Source: Bacillota bacterium (GTDB lineage Bacteria > Bacillota > Clostridia > Christensenellales > SZUA-584). From it: DNA of 64,000 nucleotides. The position numbers and the translations under genes were made by a program. Shown in pieces: positions 17,701 through 26,962 of this stretch. The stretch spans positions 96,568 to 160,567 of the forward strand of contig JAEWBO010000025.1 in assembly GCA_023391105.1 (NCBI GenBank), given 5' to 3'. The stretch's first letter is position 1, and every line of letters starts with the position of its first letter. The notes below the pieces were generated by a model. The model was not told where the DNA came from and searched no databases. It saw nothing but the letters and a program-made list of their open reading frames with translations.

Positions 17701-18018
17701 GGACTCCATGATATGTTTCCGAACGTTACAGAACCATATATAACCACCAGTTTGGTTCCGGAACAGTATCTGAAAGCATATTTAGATATTTTAACTGCGG
17801 TATTTATAATAAGCGCTATTCTGAAAAACCCGTGGAAATATGTATCCCCGATACTCGAAAGATGTAAGGAAAAGTAGAATTTTTATTGGACGGGCGAACC
17901 TCGCAATGGCTTACTCGTCTTGGGTTGGACTCGTTATCAGATTCGTTGCCCCAAGCAGATCCATGAATTTCTCACGTATGATCCTTTACGATCCATTAGA
18001 AAATGCTATAGTCTGTTA
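17701..18018. other. Decayed intergenic stretch with a membrane-protein-like tail and a second IS-flank copy
   Basis: No intact gene. On the plus strand an open frame from about 17737 to TAG near 17876 reads LVPEQYLKAYLDILTAVF and continues hydrophobic, like the end of a lost membrane protein. From 17841 to about 17930 the sequence repeats, with many changes, the IS256 flank at 17306-17400 (shared GCTTAC.C.TCTTGGGT). The stretch looks like old insertion-element debris. Confidence 0.35.
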
Positions 18019-19878
18019 TCATGGATTCCTTACATAATTACACAATTTATTAACATTGTCGATTGAAAATTCTTGCACAAGAATATATCCATTATCTTGA
18101 ATGAATTGTTGTAAAAACTCCTGCATTTGTCTTTGTTTGCTTGCTTCGTCGTTTCTAAACAGATGTTCATGCCCAGCCATCACCCATTCTTTGATAAACA
18201 TGATGCTGAGTACTTTTGGTTTTTTCTCTTGAATAGTTTGCATATCTTGTTCCAATGCAGCATCTGAAGAAACATCAAACCACTGAACATATGAATAAGT
18301 AAATGGCTTTCTGTCGGCAATTAAATAAAAGATCGGATTATGGGGGAACGTGAAAAGCAAATCTTCTTCGCTCAGATATTCTTGATAAAGTGAATATGTG
18401 CCCTCATACAGCGCTTCCGTACTACTGGATACCTTTAAACCTTTCAGGTATGGAACGTTATCAATTTCTTGTGTCATCGTATCGGTATTATACTCATACA
18501 TTCCCCACCATGTATAAGGTATGATATTTTTATGGGAAACAAAAACACCAATCATAAGTCCGCACAATAATATCAAAAATAGTTTAATTCGTTGCCTATA
18601 AGCATCTCCGACTAATTTAAATAGCAGAGCTGAAATAATCCCCAAGGCCAAACAAGTCTCTCCAATGCTTAACCCAGCAGATGTGCCAGCTCCGAAACCT
18701 AATGTGAGCACAACGCCTTGGAGAACGATAAAGGAGACTAACCAAGTGAGATCTTCATGCCTTCTTATCTTTTTGATAAGGAATATCAAACTAATCACAA
18801 ATAACACAATAATCACCACATATATTGTAATGGGCATATTATCCAAAATGATTAACTTGTTTAGATAATAAGAAACATATAGCGAGATAAGTGTTAATGC
18901 GATTCCGGTACTGGTTATTGCTGCAAATGCAATGCCTATTATTGAATTAAACCTCTCATCTGAATCATTTATAACTTTGAAGCTTTTAATTAGATAGGCG
19001 ATGATAAGAGTTAATAATAAACAAAATATCTGGCATTTTAGCTGCAATATTGAAGGAACTAGTCGTATGACCCAATCAAAAAGCACCGTAGCCATACCGC
19101 CTTTGGCAGCAAGCGCATTTGAAAAAGTACTTTGAATAAACGCATCAAGACTACCATTTAATAAAAGAAAACCAGCCTGAAAAACAATAGGAAGAGAAAC
19201 GCTAAGTATATATATTACAAGGATACGTAAATATTTTTTTGACCGAAAGATAATAGACAAACATAAGATGGACATAATTATAAATAGGACAAAAATTGCG
19301 CCGCTGCTTTGCCTTGTTAAAAAACTAAGACCAGAAAAAAAACCACAAAGCAAAGAATATAGATATATCTTTCTTTTTCTGCCTTCTTTAAATAACCATA
19401 TAATCATAAAGAGCATAAAAGCTGATAAGTACACAAACAGGTCAAATATTCTAATGTAATCATATGCAATAAATACGCTTTCGGATTGAAGAAAGAAGAC
19501 CGATGTTAATGACGAAATCATAGAAATAAGCGGTGAGAACATCTTGTTAAATATTAGATAGAAAAGCGCGGAGATTGAAACAAATACTATAACCCCAAAT
19601 AACCTTAGAGTTACGATATCGTAACCGAAAACTTTTGTAATTAATGTAATAACATAAGTATATATTGGTGTGAATAACAACTCAAAATCTTTATATGGTG
19701 ATAACCCGCTATTTATACTTTTGGCATAAACCGAATACCAACCCTCACTTATTGGAAGAGTGTTCCTGTATGTTAACAACATATAAAATAGAGACACCAA
19801 AACTGATAAAACGAGGAAAATAGATTTATTGTGTTTTATAATATATGATATTGCTTTCTCTTTTGTAAAGCCGTTCAT
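18019..19878 (-). CDS. Polytopic membrane glycosyltransferase, PMT/ArnT-like (GT39/GT83 type)
   Basis: 619 residues, on the strand opposite to all other polysaccharide genes. About twelve hydrophobic segments are visible, with a first extracytoplasmic loop holding acidic and aromatic residues (SEGWYSVYAKSINSGLSPYKDFELLFTPIYTYV split across the loop), a layout shared by GT-C transferases that use lipid-phosphate sugars. A soluble C-terminal part (about residues 470-619) follows. A GGAG site precedes ATG 19878. It could be the transferase component that completes the GtrA/GtrB pair; this is inferred from location and fold only. It is bounded on both sides by insertion-sequence remnants. Confidence 0.7.
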   Translation of the reverse strand: MNGFTKEKAISYIIKHNKSIFLVLSVLVSLFYMLLTYRNTLPISEGWYSVYAKSINSGLSPYKDFELLFTPIYTYVITLITKVFGYDIVTLRLFGVIVFVSISALFYLIFNKMFSPLISMISSLTSVFFLQSESVFIAYDYIRIFDLFVYLSAFMLFMIIWLFKEGRKRKIYLYSLLCGFFSGLSFLTRQSSGAIFVLFIIMSILCLSIIFRSKKYLRILVIYILSVSLPIVFQAGFLLLNGSLDAFIQSTFSNALAAKGGMATVLFDWVIRLVPSILQLKCQIFCLLLTLIIAYLIKSFKVINDSDERFNSIIGIAFAAITSTGIALTLISLYVSYYLNKLIILDNMPITIYVVIIVLFVISLIFLIKKIRRHEDLTWLVSFIVLQGVVLTLGFGAGTSAGLSIGETCLALGIISALLFKLVGDAYRQRIKLFLILLCGLMIGVFVSHKNIIPYTWWGMYEYNTDTMTQEIDNVPYLKGLKVSSSTEALYEGTYSLYQEYLSEEDLLFTFPHNPIFYLIADRKPFTYSYVQWFDVSSDAALEQDMQTIQEKKPKVLSIMFIKEWVMAGHEHLFRNDEASKQRQMQEFLQQFIQDNGYILVQEFSIDNVNKLCNYVRNP

Positions 19879-20023
19879 GACTATTCTCCGTTTTTTACTT
19901 ATAAATTGTTGAATTGATTATCGGTATAGTTTAAGATAACAATAAATACTAATGCAGAATATCAAAAAAGAAGATGATTCGTCAATATGCTGAGACGAAA
20001 TATATAGATTATCCTATTTAATT

Positions 20024-20842
20024 ACATGGCTATTAGGTTAAGTCAGCAAACCGCTCAGGAGCTGACTGTGTCACTGTAAAAAGCAATCTGTCGAATACCC
20101 ATACCTCTGCGATTGAACCGGTAACAGTACTCATCCAAGTAGCTCTGCAAGTGCTTTTCCCCTAAGCCGTGGAAAGTACCTGACACAAATGTCTTTGCAT
20201 TGCTGACGATGATGTGCAGCCATTTAAAGCATATCCGAATCGGCATCAAAAATCCGATACTCGTGCCGATACTTTTCAGCTAACGGTCTCAACGACAATC
20301 TTGCTTTTCGTGGCTCCGCGGCTTCTTTTACCGCCTGTTTTGGATTTGCCAAGGTTCGTGTCATCCAGTTCAACTATCGCTTTGAGCAAATATCGGTTGT
20401 CCCGCTCAGCCATAGCGCTACGTATACGATGGAGCAAAAACCATGCTGTATTGTACGGTAGATTTAGCACCTGAGATAGCTGCATGGCCGAATACCCACG
20501 TTTATCACGGGATACCAAGTAGCTTGCAGAGAATATCTGTTTAAGCCGCGATGGCCGGATGGATTTGTATGCCCCGTTTGTGGTTGCCGAGAGTATTATC
20601 ACATTACAACGCGTCACAAATATACGTGTAAGAGCTTCTGTCCATCACAGTACCGGCTGTCACAGATGCCTGATATCGGCAGCATCCTCGGTATCCAACC
20701 GTCTTTGTATGTCCATCAACCCAACACGTTTTTTCGTTGCCATAGCTTTTTTTCCCTTTTCCGTTACTATGGCAGCATTCTACACCCCACATTGGCCTTT
20801 TTTATGGACTTTGTCACAGATGATTCATCCTAATAGCCATGT
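20024..20842 (-). mobile_element. IS1595-family (ISXO2-like) element, degenerate
   Basis: An 819-base element bounded by a perfect 14-base inverted repeat, ACATGGCTATTAGG at 20024-20037 and its complement at 20829-20842. The interior encodes pieces of an IS1595-type transposase, mostly on the minus strand. The flanks do not show a perfect 8-bp duplication (only a loose match), so the target duplication has decayed or was lost. Confidence 0.75.
20055..20743 (-). pseudogene. IS1595-type transposase, scrambled and internally deleted
   Basis: Minus-strand pieces in order: MATKKRVGLMDIQRRLDTEDA (ATG at 20743), CRYQASVTAGTVMDRS, YLVSRDKRGYSAMQLSQ through IVELDDTNLGK, then the C-terminal FKWLHIIVSNAKTFVSGTF and YLDEYCYRFNRRG. 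The zinc-ribbon piece that should come second (CREYLFKPRWPDGFVCPVCG and on to YTCKS) is instead readable on the plus strand at about 20524-20636, so that segment is inverted and misplaced. Most of the catalytic core is missing. Non-functional. Confidence 0.75.
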
Positions 20843-20848
20843 TTAGTA

Positions 20849-21031
20849 ATGTTTGTTACTGTTCTAAGTCCTGCTCAATATGGCAATTGGATTGAAATGG
20901 TGGCGAAATCGACAGTTATATCAAATATAAGTGTCATTGCGGTAAACTTTATACTATGTATAGAAGGTATGGTTGGGCTGATAAAAGCCATGCGGGAGAA
21001 AACGATTATGCAAAAATTTTGGATCGCATGA
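20849..21031 (+). other. Possible C-terminal remnant of a membrane protein
   Basis: A 60-codon frame just outside the right end of the IS1595 element has a hydrophobic helix (NISVIAVNFILCIEGMVGLI) followed by a basic tail, as at the end of a membrane protein. It has no clear ribosome-binding site. The following stretch to 21245 is AT-rich with no gene visible. Probably debris from a gene lost with the insertion; weak evidence. Confidence 0.25.
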
Positions 21032-21245
21032 CCTTTCGGTCTTTATAATGATGATTTTTAAACAAACGGGAGTAAAAATTGCTTAAAGGAAATTCACATC
21101 ATAAATTACCTAGGATAGAAACATAATAAAAATCAAGATTATGTTAATGATCATACTAATTTCTTGATTAATAGGTCACACTGTTGTAAGATATAAGAAA
21201 ACGTAACAGAAAAGAAATACTTTATTATTGGAAAATGAGGATCGC

Positions 21246-21980
21246 TTGAATACTGCCGAAAAAAAGAGGATATCGGTTGCAATGGCAGCCTATAATGGTG
21301 AAAAATATCTTCCACAACAAATTCGTTCTATTATATCTCAATTGGGTCAACAAGATGAGCTCGTGGTGTCTGTGGATCCGTCAACAGATAATACAGAAGC
21401 CATTGCCAAGTCCTTTGCAGAAATAGATGTCCGTATCCATGTCATCAAAGGCCCGGGCATGGGCGTGATCAAAAATTTTGAAAATGCGTTGAATCATGTT
21501 TCAGGCGAGTATATATTTTTATCCGATCAAGATGATGTATGGGATGAGAGAAAGTTTTCTGTTTGCTTGTCCGCCTTAAGCCAGAAGGCTGTAACGGCAG
21601 TTATTCACGATGCTGTTATTACGAGCGAAAATCTCGATGTTAAGCAAGGAACAATATTCAATGGCAAGTTCTATTCAGGAATATATCGGAACATCATAAG
21701 GAATCGTTATATTGGTTGCTGTATGGGTATAAAACGTAGCGTGCTAAGAGTAGCTCTTCCGTTTCCAGCAAATCTTCCAATGCACGATCAATGGCTTGGA
21801 ATCGTTGCGAAAAGAATGGGAGAGGTAACGTTTGTGAATGCTCCATTAATTCAATACCGTCGACATGAGCAGACTGTTACTGGAAGAGACCGTGTAAAAA
21901 TGTCGGTAAGACTAAAATGGAGATTTAATATCACCTTTGATTATATAAGACTCGGTGCAAAGGGGTGTGACAATGAATGA
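21246..21980 (+). CDS. GT2 glycosyltransferase (first copy of duplicated pair, member A)
   Basis: 244 residues from TTG 21246, which has TGAGG five bases upstream; an upstream TTG at 21228 would add six residues. The GT-A domain shows ISVAMAAYNGEKYLPQQI, a nucleotide site VSVDPSTDNT, the acidic motif FLSDQDDVWDERK and the late MHDQWLG acceptor-site motif. These features place it with rhamnosyltransferase-like GT2 enzymes. It resembles the gene at 24168-25172, and the pair A+B here is repeated there. It overlaps the next gene by eight bases. Confidence 0.82.
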   Translation: MNTAEKKRISVAMAAYNGEKYLPQQIRSIISQLGQQDELVVSVDPSTDNTEAIAKSFAEIDVRIHVIKGPGMGVIKNFENALNHVSGEYIFLSDQDDVWDERKFSVCLSALSQKAVTAVIHDAVITSENLDVKQGTIFNGKFYSGIYRNIIRNRYIGCCMGIKRSVLRVALPFPANLPMHDQWLGIVAKRMGEVTFVNAPLIQYRRHEQTVTGRDRVKMSVRLKWRFNITFDYIRLGAKGCDNE

Positions 21981-22740
21981 AATTAAGGCACTGATTGTGA
22001 TCTATAATCAATCATTGCGCGATAGTAAGACTTTTAATACGATAAAAGAAATACCAGGAATTGATCTTATTATTGCTGACAACAGTACGAAGGATTTTGG
22101 CAATGAAAATATTGCCAAACAATCTGGCTGCACCTATATATCTATGAACGGTAATGCGGGGTTGAGCAAAACATATAACAAAGTGCTGTCAACTCTTGAT
22201 AAGCGCAGTGGTCTGATTTGCTTATTTGACGACGATGCGCAAGTGGGACAGAATTATTTTGACGCACTTAAAAAGGCAGCAAATGAATATGCAGACATCA
22301 ATATTTTTGTACCAATTGTAAAGGACAGGGTAGGAATACTCTCTCCCTGTATTATTAGAGGTATAAGCGTTTCCAGAGCAAAGAATGTTGATAGCATACC
22401 GCAAGATGCCATTTCCGTCATTAATTCCGGTTTAGCTATTCGGCTTAAGGTATTTGAGGACTATCAATACGATGAAGGACAGTTTCTTGACTATATCGAC
22501 CATGCGTTTATCAAAGATACCGTCAATCATGACAAGCGACAAATTTACATTATGGACAACGTTGAGATCATACAACGTTTTTCGGGGAGTGAAAAAAGCA
22601 GTCGGGTTGCTGATAAAGCGAGATATATGATATTTAAAAAGGATGTTGAATACTTTTGCGAAAAATATGGTATTTCCCGGTTAAGCTTGATAAAAGTTTT
22701 GCTCAGGCGAAGAGTTAGTCTTTTTATTAAATATCTATAA
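21973..22740 (+). CDS. GT2 glycosyltransferase, atypical (first copy of duplicated pair, member B)
   Basis: 255 residues from ATG 21973 (AGGGGTGTG upstream; an earlier in-frame start at 21955 is less likely). It opens with IKALIVIYNQSLRDS and has IIADNST, GNAGLSKTYNK, and the acidic motif LFDDDAQVGQNYF, with DYIDHAF near the end. It is clearly paralogous to the gene at 25165-25953, which has the same motifs in the same order. Sugar and acceptor are unknown. Confidence 0.78.
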   Translation: MNEIKALIVIYNQSLRDSKTFNTIKEIPGIDLIIADNSTKDFGNENIAKQSGCTYISMNGNAGLSKTYNKVLSTLDKRSGLICLFDDDAQVGQNYFDALKKAANEYADINIFVPIVKDRVGILSPCIIRGISVSRAKNVDSIPQDAISVINSGLAIRLKVFEDYQYDEGQFLDYIDHAFIKDTVNHDKRQIYIMDNVEIIQRFSGSEKSSRVADKARYMIFKKDVEYFCEKYGISRLSLIKVLLRRRVSLFIKYL

Positions 22741-22766
22741 ATATCAAGTAAGTATTTGGAGGTTTT

Positions 22767-24158
22767 ATGTTCCAACAGGAAAGCAAGTTAAATAGGGCAA
22801 CATACTTAATGCTGATCATATTGATATGCGAGTGTGTAGTAGGATCCAGTGGCCGATGGTTGGAGATAGGAAGTTTAAGTATTCGGATGTTACTTTTTGG
22901 CATTACATTTATTTTATCGTTGCCGTTTGTAATTCGAGATGTATTGAGGTTGATTAAAAATAAGGTCATATTCTCGATACTTGTATTTGGATTATTCGTT
23001 TGTTTTTCACTAATATATGGGTATATAAAAAATAATAATCTACAATATCTTACTGCAGATTTGACCAGTATGCTTTTTTTATTGATTGTTCCTGGTTGTA
23101 TAGCTATTTTTAATACTTCTCAACGAATAGACAATCTCATTAAGTATGCGAGTTATGCTTCTATCTTGCTAGCAATTGTAACGATTATTCTACATTTTGC
23201 ATTATTATGGATTGGTGATGATGCAGTTAATCACATTGAACACTTTCTTGTTTCTAAAAGCCTAGGTGGTTTCTTTAATTTCGGTGATGGAATTAGCAGG
23301 ATTTATTTCAGAAGCTCAATATGCTTTGTTTTACCCTTTTTCTATGGATTGTACGCTATTATAAAACATAAAAATGATGAAGTTAGAAAGAAACAAATAT
23401 TGCCATACTTTTTTATGTCGATAAGTTTTATAGCGATTATTCTTACATTTACGCGTTCAATATGGTTTGGAGTTTTCGTCGCAACTATATTGTTCTTTGT
23501 TATTAATATGAAACAATATAAAGCATTCTTTAAGGGGATTGTTATTACATTGGCGGGCTTTATAATATTCGTTGCCATTTCATGGATATGCTTTGGGTTT
23601 GAAGGTATTATCAAAAATGCAGTAGGAAGAGTACTTCTTGGCTATAATTATTCTGTTTCTTTGAGTGATATTGAGGAAGGGAATTCGGAAATAGTTGAAA
23701 CAGAGACTGATGCAGAGCCGTATAGTTTTGAAGAACGACAGAAAGATATCGCAATAAACTCAGAAGCAGTCAGAAATGATAGACTAAATGCTGTGGCAGA
23801 AGAAATAAGAGAAAATTGGTTGTTGGGTGGTGGCTTTGGATTAACTCTTGACCTTGATATATATGAAGGAAAAGTGGAATACACCTATATGGATGTCTTT
23901 AGCAAGATGGGTATATTCGGGCTGATTTCAATTATTGTCATGCTGCTTATGCCAGTGTATCAGTTATATAAAAAGCATAGGCAGGGGGAATATAACGGTG
24001 CAATGGGAATATTGATGTGTGTGATGATCTGCATATATATGGCGTCTTACTATAATCCGTTCATTACATCACCTATTGGGTTTGCGTTATTTGCCTTATT
24101 TGTAGCATCGGTATCTCTAAAACCACCAAAAGACGCTCTATCCATACAACCTAAGTAG
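22767..24158 (+). CDS. O-antigen polymerase/ligase-like membrane protein (Wzy candidate)
   Basis: 463 residues from ATG 22767 with GGAGG upstream. Ten or more hydrophobic segments and a large extracytoplasmic loop (about residues 290-355, rich in Glu) preceding ENWLLGGGFGLTLD. That loop and the small glycine-rich motif after it are typical of the Wzy/WaaL (O-antigen ligase) superfamily. It lies between two copies of a duplicated glycosyltransferase pair and upstream of a Wzx-like flippase. In a monoderm it would polymerise repeat units on undecaprenyl diphosphate or act as a ligase. Confidence 0.78.
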   Translation: MFQQESKLNRATYLMLIILICECVVGSSGRWLEIGSLSIRMLLFGITFILSLPFVIRDVLRLIKNKVIFSILVFGLFVCFSLIYGYIKNNNLQYLTADLTSMLFLLIVPGCIAIFNTSQRIDNLIKYASYASILLAIVTIILHFALLWIGDDAVNHIEHFLVSKSLGGFFNFGDGISRIYFRSSICFVLPFFYGLYAIIKHKNDEVRKKQILPYFFMSISFIAIILTFTRSIWFGVFVATILFFVINMKQYKAFFKGIVITLAGFIIFVAISWICFGFEGIIKNAVGRVLLGYNYSVSLSDIEEGNSEIVETETDAEPYSFEERQKDIAINSEAVRNDRLNAVAEEIRENWLLGGGFGLTLDLDIYEGKVEYTYMDVFSKMGIFGLISIIVMLLMPVYQLYKKHRQGEYNGAMGILMCVMICIYMASYYNPFITSPIGFALFALFVASVSLKPPKDALSIQPK

Positions 24159-24167
24159 GTGAACATT

Positions 24168-25172
24168 GTGCCAAAAATATCCATTGCCATGACCACCTAT
24201 AATGGAGAAAGATTTATTCGAGAACAGTTATGTTCTTTAAAGAATCAGACATTACGTGCTGATGAGGTGGTCATCTTCGATGATTGTTCATCAGATCGTA
24301 CGGTGGAAATCATAAAAGCCTTCATTAACGAGTTTGACTTGGATTGGGAGCTAAGTGTAAATGAGCATAATCATGGATACATAGAAAACTTTTATAAAGC
24401 GATTCAAGCCACCACTGGAGATATTATTTTTTTGTCCGACCAGGATGATGTTTGGCATCTAGAGAAGATTGAAACAATGGTGGGCTTATTTCAGGAACAC
24501 AAAGACTTACAAGTTCTGAGTACTGGCTTTCGGAAAATTGATGAGCACGGCAATCCTATAGCGACTAAGCAGAAACTAGGCTATACAAATCATGGTTTGA
24601 TCAAAGGCCATATTCGCAAGCTTGGTTTAAAAAGAATAGGTTTTCAAAATATTTTTCGCGTCAACATTTCTCCCGGTTGCACAGCAGCTTTTGCAAAGAA
24701 ATGCAAGGAGCTTTATATTGATAATGCAACTGGACAATGGTGTCATGATTGGGAACTCTGCATTTTTGGTGGAATGATTGATGGTTTGTTTTTTTATAAT
24801 GAAGCGCTTACCGACTATCGCCTGCATGGTAATAACACGATTGGGCTTAAAGATACTATGACCGGTTCTTTGCATAAGGACGATAGATATACCCGTTTAG
24901 AGCTGGCGCAAATGGAATGTGAGAGAACTGATCTATATATGACTCAAGCGCTCTTAGACACAATGGGAGACAAGAATAGAAAGATTTTACGACGGTACTG
25001 GCGTTTCACGAGTAGCCGTGTAAAAGCTCTGGAGAATAATAGATTATCCGCATGGCTACAATGTATTCGTCATTTAACTACATATTTAAAAGCGGTGCGC
25101 ATAAGAGGAGTGATTGGCGATCTTTTATACATTGTTAACCATTTGGGAAGGCGGGAGACAGTGAATGAATAA
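24168..25172 (+). CDS. GT2 glycosyltransferase (second copy of duplicated pair, member A)
   Basis: 334 residues from GTG 24168, with AGGTG about six bases upstream; the GTG at 24159 directly after the previous stop is less well placed. Motifs: ISIAMTTYNGERFIREQL, VIFDDCSSDRT, IIFLSDQDDVWH, and a CHDWELC acceptor-site region, then a helical C-terminal extension of about 90 residues absent from the first copy. Related to the gene at 21246-21980 and to the gene at 29736-30704. It overlaps the next gene by eight bases. Confidence 0.85.
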   Translation: MPKISIAMTTYNGERFIREQLCSLKNQTLRADEVVIFDDCSSDRTVEIIKAFINEFDLDWELSVNEHNHGYIENFYKAIQATTGDIIFLSDQDDVWHLEKIETMVGLFQEHKDLQVLSTGFRKIDEHGNPIATKQKLGYTNHGLIKGHIRKLGLKRIGFQNIFRVNISPGCTAAFAKKCKELYIDNATGQWCHDWELCIFGGMIDGLFFYNEALTDYRLHGNNTIGLKDTMTGSLHKDDRYTRLELAQMECERTDLYMTQALLDTMGDKNRKILRRYWRFTSSRVKALENNRLSAWLQCIRHLTTYLKAVRIRGVIGDLLYIVNHLGRRETVNE

Positions 25173-25953
25173 AACCGTTATATATGCCCTCGTTGTTATT
25201 TATAACAAAGAATGCACAGACTCAATAGCTTGCCAATGTCTGAAAACTATAAGTGATGTCTGTGTGATTATTGCAGACAACAGCACGATTCCAACGTCAA
25301 ATGCAGACTTCGCTCAACAAAATGGCTGGAAGTACGTGAGCATGGGAGGCAATTTTGGTCTTGCAAAGGCGTATAATCGTGGAATTGAATTAGCTGAGGT
25401 GCAGAACTCAATTATTTGCTTGTTTGATGACGATACTGAGGTAGATAAGAATTATTTCGAAGAATTGATGCAAAAGGAACGGGAAGAGCCTGATACAAAG
25501 TTGTTTCTCCCGTTGGTTTACGATGAAATCGGTCTTTTGTCACCCAGCGTGATAAAAGGGCTTGTCGTCTCACGCGTAACCGATATATCTGACATCGAAG
25601 CAGAGAACATCAATGGCATCAACAGTGGCATGGCGATTCGACGCGATGTTTTTTACGACTACAGATACGATGAGTCTTATTTTCTAGACTATATCGATCA
25701 CGCATTTATTAGGGATATAAAACAACGTGGTTTAAAAATATCGGTATTTTCTGTGCAATTAAAACAAGCGTTTTTTGCAAATTCTCAGGCTGAAATAGCA
25801 GCCATAATAAAACGTTTTAAGATATTTAAGAAAGACTTTAAACATTTTTGCGGAGAATCACCAGAGGGTTGCAAATATTACCGCAAAGAGATTACTGAGC
25901 AAAAAAAAGCGATGTTTCTAAAATTTAAGAATATTCGCCTGCTGTTGATGTAA
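25165..25953 (+). CDS. GT2 glycosyltransferase, atypical (second copy of duplicated pair, member B)
   Basis: 262 residues. Motifs YALVVIYNKECTDS, VIIADNST, GNFGLAKAYNRG, LFDDDTEVDKNYFEEL, GINSGMAIRRDVF and DYIDHAFIRD match the gene at 21973-22740 position by position, so the two are paralogues from a tandem duplication of the A+B pair around the polymerase gene. Its start overlaps member A by eight bases, the same overlap as in the first pair. Donor and acceptor are unknown. Confidence 0.8.
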   Translation: MNKTVIYALVVIYNKECTDSIACQCLKTISDVCVIIADNSTIPTSNADFAQQNGWKYVSMGGNFGLAKAYNRGIELAEVQNSIICLFDDDTEVDKNYFEELMQKEREEPDTKLFLPLVYDEIGLLSPSVIKGLVVSRVTDISDIEAENINGINSGMAIRRDVFYDYRYDESYFLDYIDHAFIRDIKQRGLKISVFSVQLKQAFFANSQAEIAAIIKRFKIFKKDFKHFCGESPEGCKYYRKEITEQKKAMFLKFKNIRLLLM

Positions 25954-25981
25954 TATCAACATAATAATGGTCGAGGTAAAT

Positions 25982-26962
25982 ATGATAAGTATACTTGTTC
26001 CGATATACAATGCCGAGCAGTACATAAAGCGATGCATTGATTCTATACTTGCACAAACATATATGGATTTTGAGCTTATTTTGTTGGATGACGGGTCTAA
26101 AGATAATAGTGGCACCATATGTGATGAATATGCGGCAAAGGATAGTCGGGTTAAAGTCATACACACATCAAACAATGGTGTAGGAATTGCGCGCAACCGG
26201 TTAATCGACGCAGCTGACGGCGATTATTTATGTTTTGTTGATAGTGATGATTATATTGAACGTGATATGCTGGAGGTTCTTTATCATAACATAATACAAT
26301 ATGGTGCCGACATATCTTTATGCGGTATACGCATGATATTCCCCAAAATTGTGAAAAGCAGCAATAACGACCCGTCAGAACAGAGGTTACTCAATAAGAA
26401 AGAAGCTGTTTGCGAGCTGATTGATAACTGGAAAATTACTTGTAGTACTTGGAGTAAATTGTACAAAGCTGAGTTGTTTGAGGGAATACGGTATGCGGAA
26501 ATAGCAGCATTTGAAGACATGTTAACTACATACAAACTATTTCAAAAAAGTGAATCTATAGTGTATGATGGGCGACTGCTCTATAACTATGTGAATACAC
26601 CGGATAGCTTGATGAGGATCAAATTCAATCCTCATCATTTTGCTGAGCTTGAAGCTTTAAAAATGATGACTGAGAATATTGGTGCTGCCTATCCAGATTT
26701 GATTCCAAAGCTTAAAATAAACGAGCTAAAAACAAAAGTATATATATGTAACCGGATTATTTCTGAATCTCCGGAAATGAGCCAATTATATAATGATTTA
26801 GCGGCAGAAATAAGGGATAGTCATAAAGAACTGATGAGATCTGAATATGTGGGCACGAAAGTAAAAATTATGGTTGCCATTATGAAAACAAGTGACAGGC
26901 TATATAAAGCCTGTGTAAAGACAGTGAAGTATATTGTCAACGGTAGAAGAAGGCACGCATGA
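25982..26962 (+). CDS. GT2 glycosyltransferase, EpsJ-like
   Basis: 326 residues from ATG 25982 with GAGG five bases upstream; ATG 25967 has no such site. Classic GT-A features: ISILVPIYNAEQYIKRCIDS, LLDDGSKDNSG, GVGIARN, and the metal motif CFVDSDDYIERDM. This subgroup includes EpsJ/CpsI-type enzymes of capsule and exopolysaccharide loci. The last four bases overlap the flippase gene, suggesting coupling. Confidence 0.87.
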   Translation: MISILVPIYNAEQYIKRCIDSILAQTYMDFELILLDDGSKDNSGTICDEYAAKDSRVKVIHTSNNGVGIARNRLIDAADGDYLCFVDSDDYIERDMLEVLYHNIIQYGADISLCGIRMIFPKIVKSSNNDPSEQRLLNKKEAVCELIDNWKITCSTWSKLYKAELFEGIRYAEIAAFEDMLTTYKLFQKSESIVYDGRLLYNYVNTPDSLMRIKFNPHHFAELEALKMMTENIGAAYPDLIPKLKINELKTKVYICNRIISESPEMSQLYNDLAAEIRDSHKELMRSEYVGTKVKIMVAIMKTSDRLYKACVKTVKYIVNGRRRHA

